NCBI GenBank assembly: GCA_003427395.1
Contig: BFEA01000401.1
Coordinates: forward strand, 991,558 to 1,011,679
DNA: 20,122 nt
Direction: 5' to 3'
Source: Chara braunii
Lineage: Eukaryota; Streptophyta; Charophyceae; Charales; Characeae
Every line of letters begins with the position of its first letter. The first letter of the stretch is position 1. This document shows, one piece after another, positions 17,701 through 20,122 of this stretch. A model generated the notes under the pieces. It did not search any database, was not told the DNA's origin, and was given only the letters and a program-made list of their open reading frames with translations. A program made the translations under genes and the position numbers.

Positions 17701-18983
17701 AACCGGTCGGTGAGTGTGACCTCCGGTAGGAACGTCTCGTCACAAACAAGGCGAGCGTCCTGAAACACCCGGATGTGACGCTCCACGTCGGCCGGTACAG
17801 AGGACCCGGACCATCTGGTCTGGGTGACGCGGTCTAAGGCGTCGGTGGCGTTATGACGAGCGCCGAAACGCTCCTGAAGGAAGGCCGCGAAGTCGGCCAG
17901 AGTGGGGACCTCACCCACGCGGAGGCGATGGGTATAATGATCCTCCCATGCTTGGGAAGGGCTGCCTCGCAAGTTGGTTGCGAGCACATCGCACCACAAC
18001 TCCTGAGGGGTGGTCGTCAGTGAGAGTGTGTGTGTTGCTATCTGCAACCAGCGAGAGACGCGAGATGTGCCATCATACTCAAGAATGTCCGAGGTGAGCA
18101 CAGGAGGGTGTCCACTGTGTTGATGGTAGGGGGAGGGAGATCGAGGCGCGTGCACTGCGGCGACATAAGTCGGGGCCGCTGCAGGGGCAGAGGTGGGGGA
18201 AGGCTGTGGGCCGTGGCCGCTGGCTGATGGACCAGCAGACGAGGAGGCAACGACCGCGGGCAGTTGTCCCGGAATAGCCAGGTAAGAGGGAAGAGGCCGA
18301 GGAGCAGGTCGAGGGAAACGAGCCTGCATCATGGGGACCGAAGGGGTGGTCGAGGAGGAAGGGTGGGCAGCCTGTGATGGGTGAGGCTGTCTTAGAGCGA
18401 GAATCTCCGCCTGAGCCTGCGTAGTGGTGGCCTGTAAAGTGGCCACTCGCTGGGTGCGCGGGGTCGGAGGTGGAGGGGGCGGAGCGGGTCTCCCAGTGGG
18501 AGGAGGAATCCCAGCCTGGGCGGTACCCTGTTGTGGGGGTGGGGGGATGAAGGCAGGAAGAAGAGGGCGAAGCCGTATTGCCGCGACCGGTGCGGGAAGC
18601 TGGGAAGCAATACCGGGGTAGGTCGATGAAACTGCGGGGCCAGATGGCAGTACCTGGGCCGCAGCACGTACGGCAGTAGTAGAGACGGTAGGGGCGGATG
18701 GGGCCGGAAGAAGTGCCGCAACAGACGGGGTGGTCTGAGCGGCAGCAGCACTCGCCATTGCTGAGGGGGAGTGCTGGGCCTGACCCGCAGAGGAGGGGGA
18801 ACCATGGTGTCTCTGTCTCCGGAGTCCTGGGGAGCCGGAATCGGAGCCGGTAGGGGATGGGGTGTGGGAGCGGTGGGGAGAGCGATGAGGAGAGCCCTTG
18901 AGGCGGTTGATATCAATGCGCTTGCAACGGTCCAAGCATACTAAGTTGCGCCTGGATCGCCACGAGGTCCATCGTGTCCGCAT
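14784..18983 (-). pseudogene. gag-pol: Gag-protease-reverse transcriptase part of polyprotein
   Basis: 1399 residues up to the TGA. Residues 1-290 are a Pro/Ala/Ser-rich extension. About 300-465 is a retrotransposon Gag (capsid-like) domain. The zinc knuckle at 607-620 fits CX2CX3G-[Y]-X4C, with Tyr615 where His binds zinc in the family. About 736-770 looks amphipathic and may form a coiled coil. The aspartic protease has DSG at Asp795 and a later ILG. RT covers about 1070-1330 with Asp1168 in KIDLRSGY and YLDD at 1230-1233, so all three catalytic Asp are present. RNase H begins with TDAS (Asp1380) and is cut 20 residues later. The start at 18983 is the first ATG in this frame; an in-frame TGA lies upstream at 19014-19016. 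Confidence 0.93.
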
Positions 18984-19299
18984 GAGCCTAACCCTGACCC
19001 GCTGGCTGAACGCTCACCCGGGAGGTGGGAGGGGCCGTGGTGATCTCCTCAGAGGAACTCCCTTTCATGGCCGGAAGGGAAAGGGAGGTAGAGCTCACGG
19101 GGGTGTGTGGGGAGAGGGGTCCGCCGGTAAGAGGAAGGGGACCACGGGAGCAGAGTGAGTATGTGTGAGTCGGCTCACCCCGGATTTGGCGGGTCGCGCG
19201 TGAGACGAATGCGCCGAACCGCTCGAGGGGGGAGGATCCGTCCGGGTCCAGGGTGCCCGACGGGAGGAGGCGGGAGAGTAGGAGGGGGGGGGGGTAGGA
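18984..19299. other. Leader region upstream of gag
   Basis: About 300 bp of G-rich plus-strand sequence (C-rich in the element's sense), including an 11-G run at 19284-19294. I see no complement of a common primer tRNA 3' end here. Open frames on the plus strand are unrelated to known proteins. It may be the 5' untranslated leader of the element. Confidence 0.4.
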
Positions 19300-19300
19300 G

Positions 19301-19358
19301 AACCCTAAACCTTAGAAAACCCTAAGAAAACCCTAACCGGAGTTTAGGTGGTTAGGGG
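19301..19358. repeat. Telomere-like CCCTAA boxes
   Basis: Contains AACCCTAAACC, AAAACCCTAAG and AAAACCCTAACC within 19301-19338, then GTTTAGG and GGTTAGGGG in the opposite sense (19342-19358). AAACCCTAA is both the plant telomere unit and the telo-box of many plant promoters. Spacing is irregular, so this is not a simple telomere array. Confidence 0.75.
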
Positions 19359-19369
19359 AGGGTAGCGAC

Positions 19370-19536
19370 GACCTAATCAAGAAAAAAAATAATACGGAGG
19401 GAAGGGGGAGATCAAATAGAATAAACAGTGGATTTTTGAGATAAAGATAAAATAAAAAAAGAAAAAAAAATAAATAAAGAAATAAAATGTAAAGAGTGAG
19501 GAATTTTTTTTATTTTTATTTTTTTTGAAAATTTTT
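19370..19536. other. AT-rich low-complexity stretch
   Basis: Long A-rich and T-rich runs (for example around 19440-19530) and a sharp change in composition from the GC-rich leader. No gene. It may be part of the element's 5' LTR or leader, or flanking DNA. Confidence 0.5.
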
Positions 19537-19926
19537 GGCAGCATTTTCTTACCCCAATAGGGTCAAAATGTGCAAAGAGAAAGGAGAGACTAGGAGAAGC
19601 ACACTAATTTTTACAATGCCGCAAATTAAAATTTTCAAAAAAATAAGTAAATAAATAAATAAATAGATAAATAAATAAGGAGGCGGAGGAGAGTGAAGAG
19701 AAACTAACTAAGTTTTGGATTTTTCAAAAATTTCGGCAGCCTTTCGTTACCCCTATGGGGTCGAAGTGTGCCGTGAAGAAGAAAGACTAAGAAAAATAAG
19801 AAGATTTTGCCAGCACTTCGCTATCCCCAAGGGGTCAAAATGTGCTGAAAAACGACTAAGTATGAAGAAAACATAAAATTTCGGCAGCACTTCATTCCCC
19901 CCACGGGGTGAAAATGTGTGCCGAAA
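19537..19926. repeat. Four hairpin-forming repeats, partly a 74-bp tandem array
   Basis: Hairpin units lie at 19537-19573, 19735-19772, 19809-19845 and 19883-19922. The last three start exactly 74 bp apart and share their A-rich spacers. Each folds as GGCA, CAC, TTC, CCCC pairing with GGGG, GAA, GTG, TGCC across a short loop. In the last copy the stem extends to TTTCGGCA with TGCCGAAA (19879-19926). Where one arm changes (TTCG or TTTT) the other arm often follows (CGAA or AAAA). The array lies upstream of gag in the element's direction and may belong to its LTR or leader. Confidence 0.85.
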
Positions 19927-20122
19927 GCAAGAATGGCCCAGTCCTAATTAGATATTATGGTGCTGCAGAAAAAAATGAATTTTCAGAATAAATAAAGGAA
20001 AATAAAATAAATCAGAAAGATGAAAAAAGTAGGGAATAAAATAATTCGAATTTTTGGGCAAAAAGAGAAAATTGAAATCAAAGAGAAAGAGAAAAGAAGA
20101 AAAACAGGAAAAATCGAAGTGG
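19927..20122. other. AT-rich end of window
   Basis: A-rich sequence without gene or clear repeat. It runs off the window edge, so an LTR boundary could lie just beyond. Confidence 0.4.

Larger units (their letters stand above)
12603..18983 (-). mobile_element. Ty3/gypsy chromovirus, internal coding region
   Basis: One 2126-codon frame on the minus strand encodes Gag, zinc knuckle, protease, RT, RNase H, integrase and chromodomain in that order. Integrase after RNase H defines Ty3/gypsy (Metaviridae), and the C-terminal chromodomain defines the chromovirus branch. The frame is unbroken by indels but holds two stop codons, TGA at 14784-14786 and TAG at 13689-13691; codon positions on each side are in phase. 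LTRs, primer-binding site and polypurine tract were not found, so only the coding interior is delimited. A copy this intact points to activity in the recent past. Which chromovirus lineage it belongs to cannot be decided without a tree. Confidence 0.93.

Noticed and set aside
19879-19926. Resemblance of TTTCGGCAGCAC to the 5' end of U6 snRNA
   Set aside because: The ACAGAGA and other conserved U6 parts do not follow, and the word is explained by the hairpin repeat.

Overview
The window looks like repeat-dense, gene-poor nuclear DNA from a green plant, most likely a streptophyte such as a charophyte alga (Chara-like). Three things point this way: a chromodomain-bearing Ty3/gypsy (chromovirus) polyprotein, plant-type CCCTAAA motifs near 19.3 kb, and the abundance of low-complexity DNA and short tandem repeats. 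The taxonomic call is an inference; no host gene in the window settles it.

Layout. 1-1493 is a (GA)n microsatellite followed by about 1.3 kb of strongly pyrimidine-biased DNA without a convincing gene. 1479-3140 holds three A- or T-rich tracts, each bracketed by 10-13 bp direct repeats, and one tract abuts a tRNA-like sequence. 3138-4780 contains no recognisable gene but shows a GC-rich to AT-rich switch at a good 5' splice-site match. 4786-6240 is a diverged repeat family arranged partly as a ~710 bp higher-order unit. 6300-10820 is a succession of small tandem duplications (periods about 58, 73, 82, 110, 116 and 150-177 bp). 10820-12600 is mostly featureless apart from a near-perfect 38-nt palindrome.

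12603-18983 (minus strand) is the only recognisable coding unit: one 2126-codon reading frame for Gag, zinc knuckle, aspartic protease, reverse transcriptase, RNase H, integrase and chromodomain. It is interrupted only by two in-frame stop codons (TGA at 14784-14786, TAG at 13689-13691), and its zinc knuckle has Tyr where the family has His. It is therefore a young but probably inactive copy. In an intact relative the polyprotein would package the RNA (Gag), be cleaved (protease), be copied to DNA (RT/RNase H) and be inserted, with the chromodomain biasing targets toward marked chromatin.

18984-20122 lies upstream of gag in the element's own direction. It holds telomere-like boxes, a very AT-rich stretch, and four copies of a ~40-nt hairpin, three of them in a 74-bp tandem array with stem-preserving changes. 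No pair of long terminal repeats, primer-binding site or polypurine tract could be identified by eye, so the ends of the element are unresolved.
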